Counted from the first letter of the stretch, positions 51,270 to 60,205 are shown. The stretch is DNA of 64,000 nt from Sphingomonas sp. (GCA_017418975.1 JAFOMG010000011.1:62001-126000), one strand, 5' to 3'. A program made the numbers and translations. Notes: generated from the sequence alone by a model not told the origin.

Positions 51270-51770
51270 ATGCCCCCCTGGCTCGGCCCCTTGCTGTTCC
51301 TCGCCACCATCGCCGCGATGGAAGGCTTTGCCTGGGCGATGCACCGCTGGGTGATGCACGGGCCCGGCTGGTTCCTCCATGCCAGCCATCATCGGCCGCG
51401 CACGGGTCCGTTCGAGTGGAACGACCTCTATGCCGTGATCTTCGCCATGCCTTCGATCCTGTTCCTGTACGGCGGCGTGCAGGCGGGCTGGTGGCCGGGC
51501 TTTGCCTGGATCGGGGCGGGGATCGCCGGCTATGGCGCGATCTATTTCGGCTTCCACGACGTGATCGTCCACCAGCGGATCCGCCATCGCCACGTCCCGC
51601 GATCGCGCTACATGAAGCGAATCGTCCAGGCGCACCGGCTGCATCATGCGGTCGAATCCAAGCATGGCGCGGTCAGCTTCGGTTTTCTCTGGGCGCCGCC
51701 CGCCGACGCACTGAAGCGCCAGCTCAAGGTCAACGCCGGTTTGGCCCGCTTCCGCGCCAACCCGGATTGA
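51270..51770 (+). CDS. crtZ: Beta-carotene hydroxylase (CrtZ type)
   Basis: Fatty acid hydroxylase superfamily, 166 residues with about four hydrophobic segments. The diiron histidine boxes are clear: HRWVMH (25-30), HASHH (37-41), HDVIVH (96-101) and HRLHH (122-126). This spacing is that of CrtZ 3,3'-beta-hydroxylases, which convert beta-carotene to zeaxanthin and give yellow pigments, usual in sphingomonads. No other carotenoid gene is nearby. Start ATG 51270; no strong ribosome binding site. Confidence 0.88.
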   Translation: MPPWLGPLLFLATIAAMEGFAWAMHRWVMHGPGWFLHASHHRPRTGPFEWNDLYAVIFAMPSILFLYGGVQAGWWPGFAWIGAGIAGYGAIYFGFHDVIVHQRIRHRHVPRSRYMKRIVQAHRLHHAVESKHGAVSFGFLWAPPADALKRQLKVNAGLARFRANPD

Positions 51771-51804
51771 CGCGGCCCCCGGCGCCGGACACATGCTTTG
51801 CGCC

Positions 51805-52239
51805 ATGGAGCATCTGAATCTCTCCGAGTCCGAGTGGCGCAAGCGCCTGAGCCCGGAACAGTTTCACGTGCTGCGCGAAGCCGGCACCGAGCGGGCCTTT
51901 TCCGGCCACTATACCGACAACAAGGCAGACGGCCTCTATCTGTGCGCCGGCTGCAAGCTCGAGCTGTTCGACAGCGCCGACAAGTTCGACTCGGGCTCGG
52001 GCTGGCCCAGCTTCACGCGGCCGATCGATCCGGAGAACGTCACCGAGCACGCCGATACCAGCCATGGCATGCGCCGGGTCGAGCTGCGCTGCGCGCGCTG
52101 CGACGGGCATCAGGGCCATGTCTTCCCCGACGGGCCGCCGCCGGCGGGCCTGCGCTACTGCATCAACTCGGTCAGCCTCGATTTCCGTTCACGTGGCGGC
52201 AACCAGAATGCCGCTACCAGCGAACCGAGCGGCGCCTGA
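51805..52239 (+). CDS. msrB: Peptide-methionine (R)-S-oxide reductase MsrB
   Basis: Repairs R-sulfoxides of methionine in the cytoplasm. 144 residues; structural zinc is held by C47/C50 (CAGC) and C96/C99 (CARC), and the catalytic cysteine is C119 in [13 protein letters not shown] and GHVFPDG are the other MsrB blocks. Start ATG 51805 (MEHLNLSE), 34 bases after crtZ. There is no export signal, in contrast to the window's MsrA. Confidence 0.95.
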   Translation: MEHLNLSESEWRKRLSPEQFHVLREAGTERAFSGHYTDNKADGLYLCAGCKLELFDSADKFDSGSGWPSFTRPIDPENVTEHADTSHGMRRVELRCARCDGHQGHVFPDGPPPAGLRYCINSVSLDFRSRGGNQNAATSEPSGA

Positions 52240-52281
52240 TCCTTGTGAGCAGGCCGAATAGGGCTTAATCGCACTCCCCCG

Positions 52282-54417
52282 ATGCCATCGAAGAATTTGC
52301 CCACCGTGATCCGCACGCCCAAATGGCGTGACCTCTCCTTTTGGAAGCGAATCGCTTTCTGGACGCTGGTGAGCGGCGGCGGCCTGGCGCTGCTCGCCTT
52401 CATCGCGCTGCTGATCGCGGTCTATTCGACCAAGTCGACGCTGCCGAGCTTCGACGAGCTCAAATCCTCGCCCAACGGCCAGATGATCCGCGTCCATGCC
52501 GCGGACGGCACCGTGCTGGTGTCGCTCGGGCCGAGCTATGGCGAATGGATCAAGTACGACCGGATTCCGCAGGTGATGAAGGACGCGATCATCGCCACCG
52601 AGGATCGCCGCTTCGAATCGCACTGGGGCGTCGATCCCGTCGGCGTCGCGCGCATCTTCTGGCGGGCCAAGCAGCTGCACGACGAGGGGCGGCGCCTGCA
52701 GGGCGGCTCGACGATCACCCAGCAGGTGGCGCGCACCATCTTCCTGTCGAACAAGTACGATCTCGGCCGCAAGGTCCGCGAAGGCGTGATCGCGCTGGCG
52801 ATGGAGCGGAAGTTCACCAAGGACGAGATCCTCGAGCTCTATCTCAACAAGGTGTATTTCGGCGGCGGCGCCTATGGCATCGACGCCGCGAGCCGGAAAT
52901 TCTTCGGCCACCCCGCCACCAATCTGAGCCTGGCCGAGGCGGCGGTGATCGCCGGCCTGGTCAAGGCGCCCTCGCATTATTCGCCCACCGCCGATGCCGA
53001 GGCCGCGGTCGGCCGCGCCAGCGTGGTGCTCGACCTGATGGCCGAGACCGGCAAGATCACGCAGAGCCAGGCCAAGGCCACCGATCCGCGCACCGTGGCG
53101 CTCGCCCCCGAACCCCAGCAGAACAGCGTGCGCTACTTCACCGACTGGGCGCTGCCCCAGCTGGAGGTGCTGATCGACGAGACCGAGGCGCCGCTGGAAG
53201 TCTGGACCACGCTCGACCTGTCGATGCAGCGCGCCGCCGACGATGCGATCCGCGCCAACGCCCCGAAGAACGCGCAGGGCGCGCTGGTCAGCCTCGACCG
53301 CGACGGCGCGGTGCGCGCGATGGTGGGCGGCAAGGACTATGTGGCGTCCATCTACAATCGCGCGACCCAGGCGACCCGGCAGCCGGGCTCGGCGTTCAAG
53401 CTGTTCGTCTATCTCACCGCGCTCGAAGCCGGCCACAAGCCCGACGACATGGTGGTCGACGAGCCGGTGACCATCGCCGGCTGGAGCCCGCGCAACAGCT
53501 CGGGCGCGTTCCGCGGCGAGATGAACATCCGCACCGCCTTCGCCTATTCGGTCAACACCATCGCGGCGAAGCTCGGCCAGGAAGTGGGCTTCGGCGCGAT
53601 CGCCAACATGGCGCGCCGCTTCGGCATCACCACCCCCGTCGACACGCATCCGGCGATGGTGCTCGGCACGTCGGACGTCCGCCTGATCGACATGACCCGC
53701 GCCTTCGCCTCGGTGGCGAACAAGGGCGTGGCGGTGACGCCCTATGGCATCACCCGCGTAACCGCGAACGGCGCGGTGATCTACCAGCATGAAGTCGACA
53801 CCAGCCAGGTCCTGGTCGCGCCCTATGTCGCGGCGCAGATGACCGACCTGATGCAGACCGCGGTGGCTACCGGCACCGGCCGCGCCGCGCAGATCGGCCG
53901 CCCGGTCGCCGGCAAGACCGGCACCACCACCTCGAACAAGGACGGCTGGTTCGTCGGCTTCTCCTCGGGCCTCACCACCGGCGTGTGGATGGGCCGCGAC
54001 GACGCCAAGGTCGTCCCCGGCCTGCAGGGCGGCACCGCCCCGGCACGCGCCTTTCACGATTTCATGGTCAAGGCGGTGGCGCGCCGGCCGGTCGAGCAGT
54101 TCGACACCCAGGTGACGCTGCCCGAATATCAGCTCGACGAAGAGAATGCGGCCTATGCCGAGCCGGACAATGGCCTGTTCGTCGATCCGGACGGCAATCC
54201 GCTGCCCGAGGATCAGCAGCCGCGCGGGGACGGCACCGAGCAGGCCCAGCCCCAGCATGGCCAGGACGAGCAGCTCGACCAGGACTGGATCGACCGGATG
54301 ACCGGCCGCAAGGCACCGGCCCCGGCGCAGCGCGACCAGCGCGATGCCCCGCGCGACCTCCCCCGCCAGCCGGGCCCGCCGCCGCGGGGCGATGCGCCGC
54401 GAGGCGAGCAGCAATAG
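52282..54417 (+). CDS. mrcA: Penicillin-binding protein 1A family, bifunctional transglycosylase/transpeptidase
   Basis: Builds peptidoglycan at the inner membrane. 711 residues: cytoplasmic head, membrane anchor (26-48), GT51 glycosyltransferase with catalytic E107 (IIATEDRRFESHWG) and GGSTITQQVART, then the transpeptidase with S370-x-x-K373 (PGSAFK), S423-V-N425 and K545-TGT. The tail from about 620 is acidic then rich in Gln, Pro, Arg and Asp, probably disordered. Start ATG 52282. A family B hairpin follows 70 bases after the stop. Confidence 0.95.
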   Translation: MPSKNLPTVIRTPKWRDLSFWKRIAFWTLVSGGGLALLAFIALLIAVYSTKSTLPSFDELKSSPNGQMIRVHAADGTVLVSLGPSYGEWIKYDRIPQVMKDAIIATEDRRFESHWGVDPVGVARIFWRAKQLHDEGRRLQGGSTITQQVARTIFLSNKYDLGRKVREGVIALAMERKFTKDEILELYLNKVYFGGGAYGIDAASRKFFGHPATNLSLAEAAVIAGLVKAPSHYSPTADAEAAVGRASVVLDLMAETGKITQSQAKATDPRTVALAPEPQQNSVRYFTDWALPQLEVLIDETEAPLEVWTTLDLSMQRAADDAIRANAPKNAQGALVSLDRDGAVRAMVGGKDYVASIYNRATQATRQPGSAFKLFVYLTALEAGHKPDDMVVDEPVTIAGWSPRNSSGAFRGEMNIRTAFAYSVNTIAAKLGQEVGFGAIANMARRFGITTPVDTHPAMVLGTSDVRLIDMTRAFASVANKGVAVTPYGITRVTANGAVIYQHEVDTSQVLVAPYVAAQMTDLMQTAVATGTGRAAQIGRPVAGKTGTTTSNKDGWFVGFSSGLTTGVWMGRDDAKVVPGLQGGTAPARAFHDFMVKAVARRPVEQFDTQVTLPEYQLDEENAAYAEPDNGLFVDPDGNPLPEDQQPRGDGTEQAQPQHGQDEQLDQDWIDRMTGRKAPAPAQRDQRDAPRDLPRQPGPPPRGDAPRGEQQ

Positions 54418-54487
54418 GCCCGCGCCTCTCTCCCGAGGGGTGGGGAAGGGCCAGGTCGAGAACCCGGGCGAGTATCCGAGACTATAT

Positions 54488-54517
54488 CCGTCATCCCCGC
54501 CTGCGCGGGGATGACGG
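54488..54517. repeat. Perfect family B hairpin
   Basis: CCGTCATCCCCGC (54488-54500) and GCGGGGATGACGG (54505-54517) are exact reverse complements around a four-base loop CTGC. It stands between the convergent mrcA and YgjP genes, the most compact copy of the repeat seen at 35714-35850 and 51016-51153. It may end both transcripts, though no T tract follows. Confidence 0.8.
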
Positions 54518-54539
54518 CCGACAGAATATCAAGACCCGC

Positions 54540-55214
54540 CTATCGCCCGTACCAGTGCAGCCCGGCGCCGTTGCGCTTGAGCCACGCCCGCGCCCGTTCC
54601 GGATCGCCTTCATAGAGTTCCGCCACCACCCGGTGGAAAGCCGGCGAATGGTTCATGTGGATCCGGTGGGCGACTTCATGCGCCACGGTCGCGCGGCGGA
54701 CATGGCCGGGCGCCAGCAGCAATCGCCAGCTATAGCGGATCTGGCCCGAGGAAGCGCAGCTCCCCCAGCGCCCGCGCGGATCGCCGATCGATACCTTGGT
54801 CACCGTTACGCCCGCGCGCTCGGCATATTCCGCGGTCTCCTCGCTCAGCAGGTCGAGCGCCGCCTGGCGGAGCCAGCGCTCGATGCGCCGCTCCAGCCCC
54901 TCGCGCGGGCCGCCGCAGAGCAGCCGGTCACCCGCCAGCCGCGGCGTGCGGCCGGCGCCCGGCGCGGGCCAGGCGATCTCCACCTCGGCATCGCCGATCG
55001 GAATGCGTGCGCCAGGCGCGAACGGCCGCGCCTCGGGCATCTTCGCCTGTTGCGCCGCGATCCAGCCCTGCTGCTCGCGCGCCCAGTCCAAGCCCTTCTT
55101 GAGCGAGGCCCGGGGCGGCAGCGTCAGCTTCACTCGGCCCGAGCGGGGATCGACCGAGAGCCGCATCCGCCGCGCCCGGGCGTGACGGACCACCTCGATC
55201 TCCGGGTCGCTCAA
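54540..55214 (-). CDS. YgjP/DUF45 family zinc metallopeptidase
   Basis: M48-like metalloprotein of unknown substrate. The zinc motif is HEVAH (179-183) with a third ligand in NHSPAFHRVV, preceded by RGRWGSCASSGQIRYSWRLL, the hallmark of the YgjP/SprT-like family. I choose TTG 55214 as start (MSDPEIEVVRHARARRM, 224 residues) because it overlaps the YcgN stop (TTGA) and no ATG fits; the frame upstream lies in the YcgN gene. A role in protein quality control or in DNA-protein crosslink repair is possible, not shown. Confidence 0.85.
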   Translation of the reverse strand: MSDPEIEVVRHARARRMRLSVDPRSGRVKLTLPPRASLKKGLDWAREQQGWIAAQQAKMPEARPFAPGARIPIGDAEVEIAWPAPGAGRTPRLAGDRLLCGGPREGLERRIERWLRQAALDLLSEETAEYAERAGVTVTKVSIGDPRGRWGSCASSGQIRYSWRLLLAPGHVRRATVAHEVAHRIHMNHSPAFHRVVAELYEGDPERARAWLKRNGAGLHWYGR

Positions 55215-55645
55215 AGCTCGCGGTCCACCAGATGATGCTCGAAATCCACCACATCGTCCTCGCTCACCGTCCAGCCGCGCGTCGACTGGCCGGCCGCATG
55301 GACCGACTCCGGATCTCCGCTCACCAGATAATGCCAATCGGGCAGGGGCTTGCCCTCGCCGCGCAGCCGATAGGCGCAGGTGGAGGGAAGCCATTCGATG
55401 TCCCGGACGTTGCGCGCCGTCAGCCGCACGCATTCGGGGACATAGGCATGGCGATGCTTATAGTCCGAGCAGCGCCCCATCCGCCGGTCGAGCAGGCGGC
55501 AGGCGACATTGGTCGGCATCAGCTCGCCGGTCTCCTCGTCCTCGAGCTTGTGGATGCAGCACTTTCCACAGCCGTCGCAAAGCGCCTCCCATTGCGCCCG
55601 GTCGAGCTTGTCCAGCGGCAGGTCTTCCCAGAATTTCCCGGTCAT
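55211..55645 (-). CDS. YcgN/YkgJ family cysteine-cluster protein (UPF0260)
   Basis: A 144-residue protein with the conserved CDGCGKCC cluster near the N-terminus and further cysteines in VACRLLD, GRCSDY, PECVRLT and STCAYRL, a zinc- or iron-cluster-binding arrangement. It matches the UPF0260/YcgN family, function unknown. Its ATG overlaps the SCO1 stop by four bases and its stop overlaps the YgjP start. The three genes form a tightly coupled run SCO1-YcgN-YgjP. Confidence 0.88.
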   Translation of the reverse strand: MTGKFWEDLPLDKLDRAQWEALCDGCGKCCIHKLEDEETGELMPTNVACRLLDRRMGRCSDYKHRHAYVPECVRLTARNVRDIEWLPSTCAYRLRGEGKPLPDWHYLVSGDPESVHAAGQSTRGWTVSEDDVVDFEHHLVDREL

Positions 55646-56223
55646 TTCACCCAATGGTCGAGCTGCTCCACCATGGCCGCAGCATCCTTCTCGATCGGCA
55701 GCGACGTGATCGGCTTGCCGTCCTTGTCCATCAGATAGGCAATCTGGCTGTGTCCTACCAGATAGGCGCCGTTCGGGCCGGGCGCCTCCTTCTTGGCATA
55801 GACCGCATATTGCTTCTCCACCGCCGCGATCGCCGCCGGGCTGCCGGTGAGGCCGACGATGCGATCGTCGAAATTGCGGACGAACGCGCCGACCACCTTG
55901 GGCGTGTCGCGCTCGGGATCGACGGTGATGAAGATCGGCACGATCGCCTTGGCCTTTTCCGGGGCCTGCTTGTCGAGCATCCGCATTGCCTGGCCGATCT
56001 TGAGCATGTCGTTCGGGCAGATGTCGGGGCACCAAGTATAGCCGAAATAGACGATGCGGTACTTGCCGGCGAAGTCGCTGTCGCGCACCGGCTTGCCGTC
56101 CGGATCGGTCAGCGTGAAGGGACCGCCGATGCGGGCGCCGGCGAGCGGCGGCTCGTCCACGGCGCCGCTGCAGCCCGAGACGATCAGTAGCAAAGGCGCA
56201 AGGGCCTGAAAAATCCTGCTCAT
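55642..56223 (-). CDS. SCO1/SenC family copper-binding protein
   Basis: Thioredoxin-fold copper chaperone for cytochrome oxidase, or a redox sensor. 193 residues; lipobox LLIVSGC puts the lipidated cysteine at C18, so it is anchored in the periplasm. The copper site is C65 and C69 (CPDIC) with H158 (VGHSQIAYL). Start ATG 56223. Divergent from the ankyrin protein with 50 bases between. No cytochrome oxidase genes are nearby. Confidence 0.93.
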   Translation of the reverse strand: MSRIFQALAPLLLIVSGCSGAVDEPPLAGARIGGPFTLTDPDGKPVRDSDFAGKYRIVYFGYTWCPDICPNDMLKIGQAMRMLDKQAPEKAKAIVPIFITVDPERDTPKVVGAFVRNFDDRIVGLTGSPAAIAAVEKQYAVYAKKEAPGPNGAYLVGHSQIAYLMDKDGKPITSLPIEKDAAAMVEQLDHWVK

Positions 56224-56273
56224 GGTATCTCCTGCCATGATCTGATAGTCCGGGGCTTGCAAGCACTGCCGCT

Positions 56274-56909
56274 ATGGGGTTTGGGCAAGACATGATCGTT
56301 CGCGTATTGGGCGCCGCCGGCGCCGCCCTGCTGATGCTCGCCGCCGCGCCCGCATCGGCCCAGCAATTCTCCGACAGCTACAATTTCCTCAATGCCATCC
56401 GCGAGACGGACGGCACCAAGGTGAACAAGTATCTGGAGAACAAGTCGCTCCGCATCGTCAACGCCAAGGATCGCTCGACCGGCGAGGGCGCGCTGCACAT
56501 CGTAACGCGGCGCAGCGACTCGACCTATCTGCGCGTGCTGCTCCAGCAGGACGACATCAATCCGAACCTGCAGGACAATCGCGGCAATACCCCGCTGATC
56601 ATCGCCGCCGAGCGTGGCTGGGGCGACGGCGTGCAGATCCTGCTCAAATACGGCGCCAATGTGAACACCGCCAACACCAGCGGCGAGACGCCGCTGATCC
56701 GCGCCGTCCAGGTCCATGACATCGACGTCGCCCGCCAGCTGCTCGCGGCGGGTGCCAATCCGGACCGGACCGACAATGTCACCGGCAAGTCGGCGCGCGA
56801 CTATGCCCGTGACGAGACGCGCTATCCGCAGATCGCCAAGCTGCTCGCCGAAGCGCCCAAGGGCGGCAAGTCGAGCGGCAGCGCGGCGCCGGCCGGCCCG
56901 AAGCTCTAG
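56274..56909 (+). CDS. Exported ankyrin repeat protein
   Basis: A 211-residue protein with an N-terminal signal peptide (LLMLAAAPASAQQ) and about four ankyrin repeats (for example NRGNTPLIIAAERGWGDGVQ and SGETPLIRAVQVHDIDVARQ), followed by a short Gly/Ser-rich tail. Probably a periplasmic protein-binding scaffold; partner unknown. ATG 56274 or ATG 56292 are both possible starts. Convergent with mmcB, whose stop overlaps this gene's stop by four bases. Confidence 0.85.
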   Translation: MGFGQDMIVRVLGAAGAALLMLAAAPASAQQFSDSYNFLNAIRETDGTKVNKYLENKSLRIVNAKDRSTGEGALHIVTRRSDSTYLRVLLQQDDINPNLQDNRGNTPLIIAAERGWGDGVQILLKYGANVNTANTSGETPLIRAVQVHDIDVARQLLAAGANPDRTDNVTGKSARDYARDETRYPQIAKLLAEAPKGGKSSGSAAPAGPKL

Positions 56910-57403
56910 AAAGCCGCTTCCGCGTCGGGATCGAGGATCTGGATGACCCGGCGCGCGGCGCGCCGGGCAAAGGCCAGCGTGCATTTCCGGCGCGTCGGCG
57001 CGGGCAGGGGGAATGTCGCCGCCTCGCGCATCACCGCCGCATCGTAGCGATCGGCGACGATCAGCCCGGCACGCCCGGGCAGGAAACCCTCCTGCTCGAA
57101 GGGCCTGAGGTCGAACCCCTCGGGCACCGCCCAGAAGAAGCGGTCGCAATGGGCGAGATAATCGGTCCATTTCCCGTCGGCGAGCAGATCGGCGCGCGAC
57201 ACCTTGATCTCGACGATGACGATGTTGCCACGCGAATCGATCGCCATCAGGTCGGCGCGGCGGCCGCCGTCCAGCGGCACCTCGGCGAGGGCGACGCAAT
57301 CATGGCGAAGGAGCAGCCGAGTGACGCCGCGCGCGACATCGGCGGCGATCAAGGGCCCATCGGGCTGCGGGTCTTCCTGAATCGAAACGGCCGGGGAAGT
57401 CAT
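56906..57403 (-). CDS. mmcB: MmcB-type DNA repair protein (PD-(D/E)XK fold)
   Basis: A 165-residue protein of the MmcB (DUF394) family, a DNA repair protein known in Caulobacter, where it belongs to the DNA-damage response. The nuclease-type residues are E41, D51 (RRADLMAID) and E65-x-K67 (IVIVEIKVS). I see no obvious LexA box upstream, only 49 bases from the SleB gene. Start ATG 57403. Confidence 0.85.
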   Translation of the reverse strand: MTSPAVSIQEDPQPDGPLIAADVARGVTRLLLRHDCVALAEVPLDGGRRADLMAIDSRGNIVIVEIKVSRADLLADGKWTDYLAHCDRFFWAVPEGFDLRPFEQEGFLPGRAGLIVADRYDAAVMREAATFPLPAPTRRKCTLAFARRAARRVIQILDPDAEAAF

Positions 57404-57452
57404 CCCCGACCGTCTAGAACATTAGGCGAACGCAGGGAAGCCCGCGACTCGC

Positions 57453-58100
57453 TCAGCGATAGAAGACATGGTTGCCGACGGAGCCCACGCGCGCGCGCTT
57501 CCAGCTCGGCTTCACATAGCGGGCATGGAAATAGAGCGCCTCGGGCACCGGCGAATCCCACTGGTCCTTCATCGCGACCTGGGCCACGGCGAGCGCCTTC
57601 TTCCACTGGCCATTGGCCGGCGGAGTCGGCAGCTTGCCGCCGCGCACGAAGGAGAACTGGCCGCGCTGAGTCACCACGCCGCAGACCGAGCGCGGAAAGC
57701 GGCCCGATTCGGTGCGGTTGAGGATCACGTCGGCCACGGCGAGCTGGCCGGCGAGCGGCTCGCTCTTCGCCTCGTAATAGACGCTCACGGCAAGGCAGTT
57801 GAGCTCGCTGCCGAGCGACGCGGGCGCATCCTGGGCGGCCACGGCTTCGGAGAGCGAGTCGAAATCTTCGTCGTCCGCATCCGCATTGGGGATCGGCTGG
57901 ACGATCTCGGTCTTTTCCTGGATCGGGGTCGGCGCGGCCTGCGGGGCCGGCATGGGAACCTGCTGGAGGTTCTGGACGTTGACCTGCTGAACCGGCACAT
58001 CCTGCGCGTTCGGGGTCACGTCGATCGTGGCGGCATTCGCAAGTGCGCCAGCGCAAAAAGTCACGGCCGCGAAGCCCGCGGCGCGATGGAGGAACTTCAT
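57453..58100 (-). CDS. SleB/CwlJ-type cell wall hydrolase
   Basis: Exported peptidoglycan hydrolase of 215 residues. Signal peptide 1-22 (FAAVTFCAGALANA), a low-complexity Gln/Pro/Asp linker (25-90), then the SleB/CwlJ domain (about 95-215) starting LNCLAVSVYYEAKSEPLAGQ, with the family catalytic glutamate in YYEAKSE. Its non-sporulating relatives are thought to trim or remodel the cell wall. It is transcribed away from the DUF1491 operon with a 157-base gap. Confidence 0.88.
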   Translation of the reverse strand: MKFLHRAAGFAAVTFCAGALANAATIDVTPNAQDVPVQQVNVQNLQQVPMPAPQAAPTPIQEKTEIVQPIPNADADDEDFDSLSEAVAAQDAPASLGSELNCLAVSVYYEAKSEPLAGQLAVADVILNRTESGRFPRSVCGVVTQRGQFSFVRGGKLPTPPANGQWKKALAVAQVAMKDQWDSPVPEALYFHARYVKPSWKRARVGSVGNHVFYR

Positions 58101-58257
58101 TAGGCTTCGTTGCTGTGCGGTTGGTGCGCGGCCGGCCCTTCTTATCTAGTGGGCCGCCGGGCTTCCCCCCCGACTGCGTAACCTGCCGACTTCACACCCC
58201 GGCAGACACAACGCGATTGATAGTAGGCGCCGCCTTTCGCCGGGCGCGCCCTGCATG

Positions 58258-58596
58258 TCAATTCATTGCGATCGTTTCAGCGGCGAAGCGTTCCCCATCC
58301 ACGATATCCAGTTCGACCACCCAGAGGTCGGAATCGCGCTCGCGGCGCCGCCGCCAATAGGCGGTGACCTCGCCCTCGTCGGCGAACTCGCGCGGGCCGG
58401 AGGCGATCAGCGCGGGGTTCCCGTCCGGCCCCAGCCCGCGCTCGACGAAGCGCGGATTGGCGCCGCGATCGACCAGCAGGAGCAGCACCGCGCCGGCGGT
58501 CGCATCGCCCCGGGCCAGCACCATCGCGCCCCCGCCGGCGCCCTCGGCACGGCGGATCAGCGCGTTGACGAGCATGCCGGTGGCGATCCGCGCCAT
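58258..58596 (-). CDS. DUF1491 family protein
   Basis: A 112-residue protein, start MARIATGMLVNALIRRAEGA, matching the alphaproteobacterial DUF1491 family of unknown function (typical blocks GGAMVLARGDATAGAVLL and DSDLWVVELDI). Its ATG shares one base with the stop of the thioesterase gene. It ends the run hpf-ptsN-thioesterase-DUF1491. Confidence 0.8.
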   Translation of the reverse strand: MARIATGMLVNALIRRAEGAGGGAMVLARGDATAGAVLLLLVDRGANPRFVERGLGPDGNPALIASGPREFADEGEVTAYWRRRRERDSDLWVVELDIVDGERFAAETIAMN

Positions 58597-59060
58597 CAGC
58601 CCTGGCGATATCCGGGCAACGAAGCGAGCGGGATGCGCGAGCGCATGAACGTGCCCGTGCCGCGCGCCGCTTCCTCGCCGGTCGCATCGATCAGCCGCGC
58701 CTCGCCGACGAACACGCGCCGCTGCCCGCTCACCCAGCGCCCCTCCGCGACCACCGGCCCCGGGCCGAGCGGCTTGGTGAGCAGCAGGTTGAACTGGGTG
58801 GTCAGCACGAAGCGATCGGTGACGAGGCTGTTCACCGCATAAAAGGCGGCATCGTCGAGCATCTTGAAATAGCTCGTGCCGTGCGCCGCGCCCGCCGCAT
58901 GGAAATAGCGCTCGTCGATCGTGAAGCGAATGCGCGCGACGCCGCCTTCCGGAATCTCGAGCTCGGACTCGAACAGCCGGTTGATCGGCGCCGCAGCATA
59001 AAGGGATTCGAGCGCACGGAAATGCGCCTCCGCCCCGATGGGCTCTTCAGGCTGCGTCAC
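58596..59060 (-). CDS. PaaI-type thioesterase (hotdog fold)
   Basis: A 154-residue single hotdog-domain protein, probably hydrolysing an acyl-CoA. The core RYFHAAGAAHGTSYFKMLDD has the pattern of PaaI-type thioesterases (HGG-like turn, catalytic acidic residue in the helix). GTG 59060 is the preferred start, giving MTQPEEPIGAEAHF; it lies within the end of ptsN and is preceded by GGAGG, though only three bases away. Substrate unknown. Confidence 0.75.
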   Translation of the reverse strand: MTQPEEPIGAEAHFRALESLYAAAPINRLFESELEIPEGGVARIRFTIDERYFHAAGAAHGTSYFKMLDDAAFYAVNSLVTDRFVLTTQFNLLLTKPLGPGPVVAEGRWVSGQRRVFVGEARLIDATGEEAARGTGTFMRSRIPLASLPGYRQG

Positions 59061-59514
59061 GCGCCTCCACGCCCGCAAGCAGCGCATAGAGCGCATCGCG
59101 CGATCCGGCGCCGCGCAGCTTGGCGGCGATCGCCTTGTCGCGCAGGCAACGCGAGACACAGGCCAGCGCCTTCAGATGTTCGGCACCCGCGCCCACCGGC
59201 GAGAGCAGCATGAAGACGAGATCGACGGGCAGCTCGTCCACCGCGCCGAAATCGACCGGCTTGTCCAGCCGCACGAACACGCCGCACACGCGGCGGATGG
59301 CGTCGAGCTTGCCATGCGGAATGGCGATGCCGGCGCCGAAGCCGGTCGATCCCAGCTTCTCGCGCTCGGCAAGGGTTTCGGAAACGGCGCGCGCGTCGAG
59401 GCCATAGGCCTCCGCCGCGGCGGCCCCCAGCGCTGCGAACAGCGCCTTCTTGCTGGCAACACTCACGCCGGAGAGCACTGCCTCCGGCACGAGCAATTCA
59501 GTGATGGTCGTCAT
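59047..59514 (-). CDS. ptsN: PTS IIA-like nitrogen regulatory protein PtsN
   Basis: EIIA-Ntr of 155 residues. The phosphorylated histidine is H67 in IAIPHGKLDAIR. Together with PtsP/NPr it regulates potassium and nitrogen responses rather than sugar uptake. Start ATG 59514, 44 bases after hpf, a common hpf-ptsN arrangement; in many proteobacteria rpoN precedes hpf, but here dnaQ does. Its stop overlaps the thioesterase start by 14 bases. Confidence 0.94.
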   Translation of the reverse strand: MTTITELLVPEAVLSGVSVASKKALFAALGAAAAEAYGLDARAVSETLAEREKLGSTGFGAGIAIPHGKLDAIRRVCGVFVRLDKPVDFGAVDELPVDLVFMLLSPVGAGAEHLKALACVSRCLRDKAIAAKLRGAGSRDALYALLAGVEARDAA

Positions 59515-59558
59515 CGATATTCCAGTTGAGGTCCGCCCCCCGGGGCCTGCCTTAATAC

Positions 59559-60146
59559 TCAGGCGGCGCGATTGGGTTCCACCCATCCGATCGTCCCGTC
59601 GCCGCGCCGATAGACCATGTTATGGGCACCTGTCGCGCTATTTCGGAAAAGCAGCGCATTGGTGTTCCGCAGATCGAGCATCATCACCGCATCCGAAACC
59701 GTGGCATCGGGCACGTCCACCCGGGTCTCCGCGATGATCAGCGGCGCATCGACCGGCTCGTCCTCGTCCACCGTCTCCTGAAACAGCGTGTAGCCGGCGT
59801 TGTTGTCATAGGCGCCGTTCTCGGCGAACGCATTGACCACGCCGTTCTGGCGGTCCTTCAGCCGGCGCGTATAGCGGCGCAGCTGCTTGTCGATCCGGTC
59901 GGCCGCACCGTCGAAGGCGCCATGCGCCTCCATGCCCTTGTTCGTCGCCTTGAGGACCAGGCCCTGAGTGACGTGCATCACGATATCGCAGGTGAACCCA
60001 TTGTCGTGCGGTCCCTTGCCGAAGGTCGCCTGGGACGAGATCGCGCGGGAGAAATACTTGCCCGCAATCCCCTGGAGCCGTTCGTTGACCTGCGCCTTGA
60101 GCGCGGCGCCCGTCTCGACCTGATGCCCAGAAACCCGGATGTCCAT
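59559..60146 (-). CDS. hpf: Ribosome hibernation promoting factor, long form
   Basis: Binds 70S ribosomes and forms 100S dimers in stationary phase. 195 residues: N-terminal S30AE domain (1-105; MDIRVSGHQVETGAALKAQV) and the C-terminal dimerisation domain with DAVMMLDLRNTNALLFRN, the long-HPF type of alphaproteobacteria. A GGAGGTG box lies directly before ATG 60146. The 76-base gap to dnaQ holds a small hairpin and a palindrome. Confidence 0.95.
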   Translation of the reverse strand: MDIRVSGHQVETGAALKAQVNERLQGIAGKYFSRAISSQATFGKGPHDNGFTCDIVMHVTQGLVLKATNKGMEAHGAFDGAADRIDKQLRRYTRRLKDRQNGVVNAFAENGAYDNNAGYTLFQETVDEDEPVDAPLIIAETRVDVPDATVSDAVMMLDLRNTNALLFRNSATGAHNMVYRRGDGTIGWVEPNRAA

Positions 60147-60169
60147 TGTTCACCTCCACTTTGTACCGA

Positions 60170-60191
60170 GGACCCGTACTGGGGTGGGTCC
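60170..60191 (-). promoter_or_regulatory. Small hairpin in the hpf leader
   Basis: GGACCC (60170-60175) pairs with GGGTCC (60186-60191) in the 5' region of hpf, about 24 bases before the ATG. It could influence hpf translation, or be chance in GC-rich sequence. Confidence 0.3.
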
Positions 60192-60205
60192 GAGCCGATT
60201 GACCG

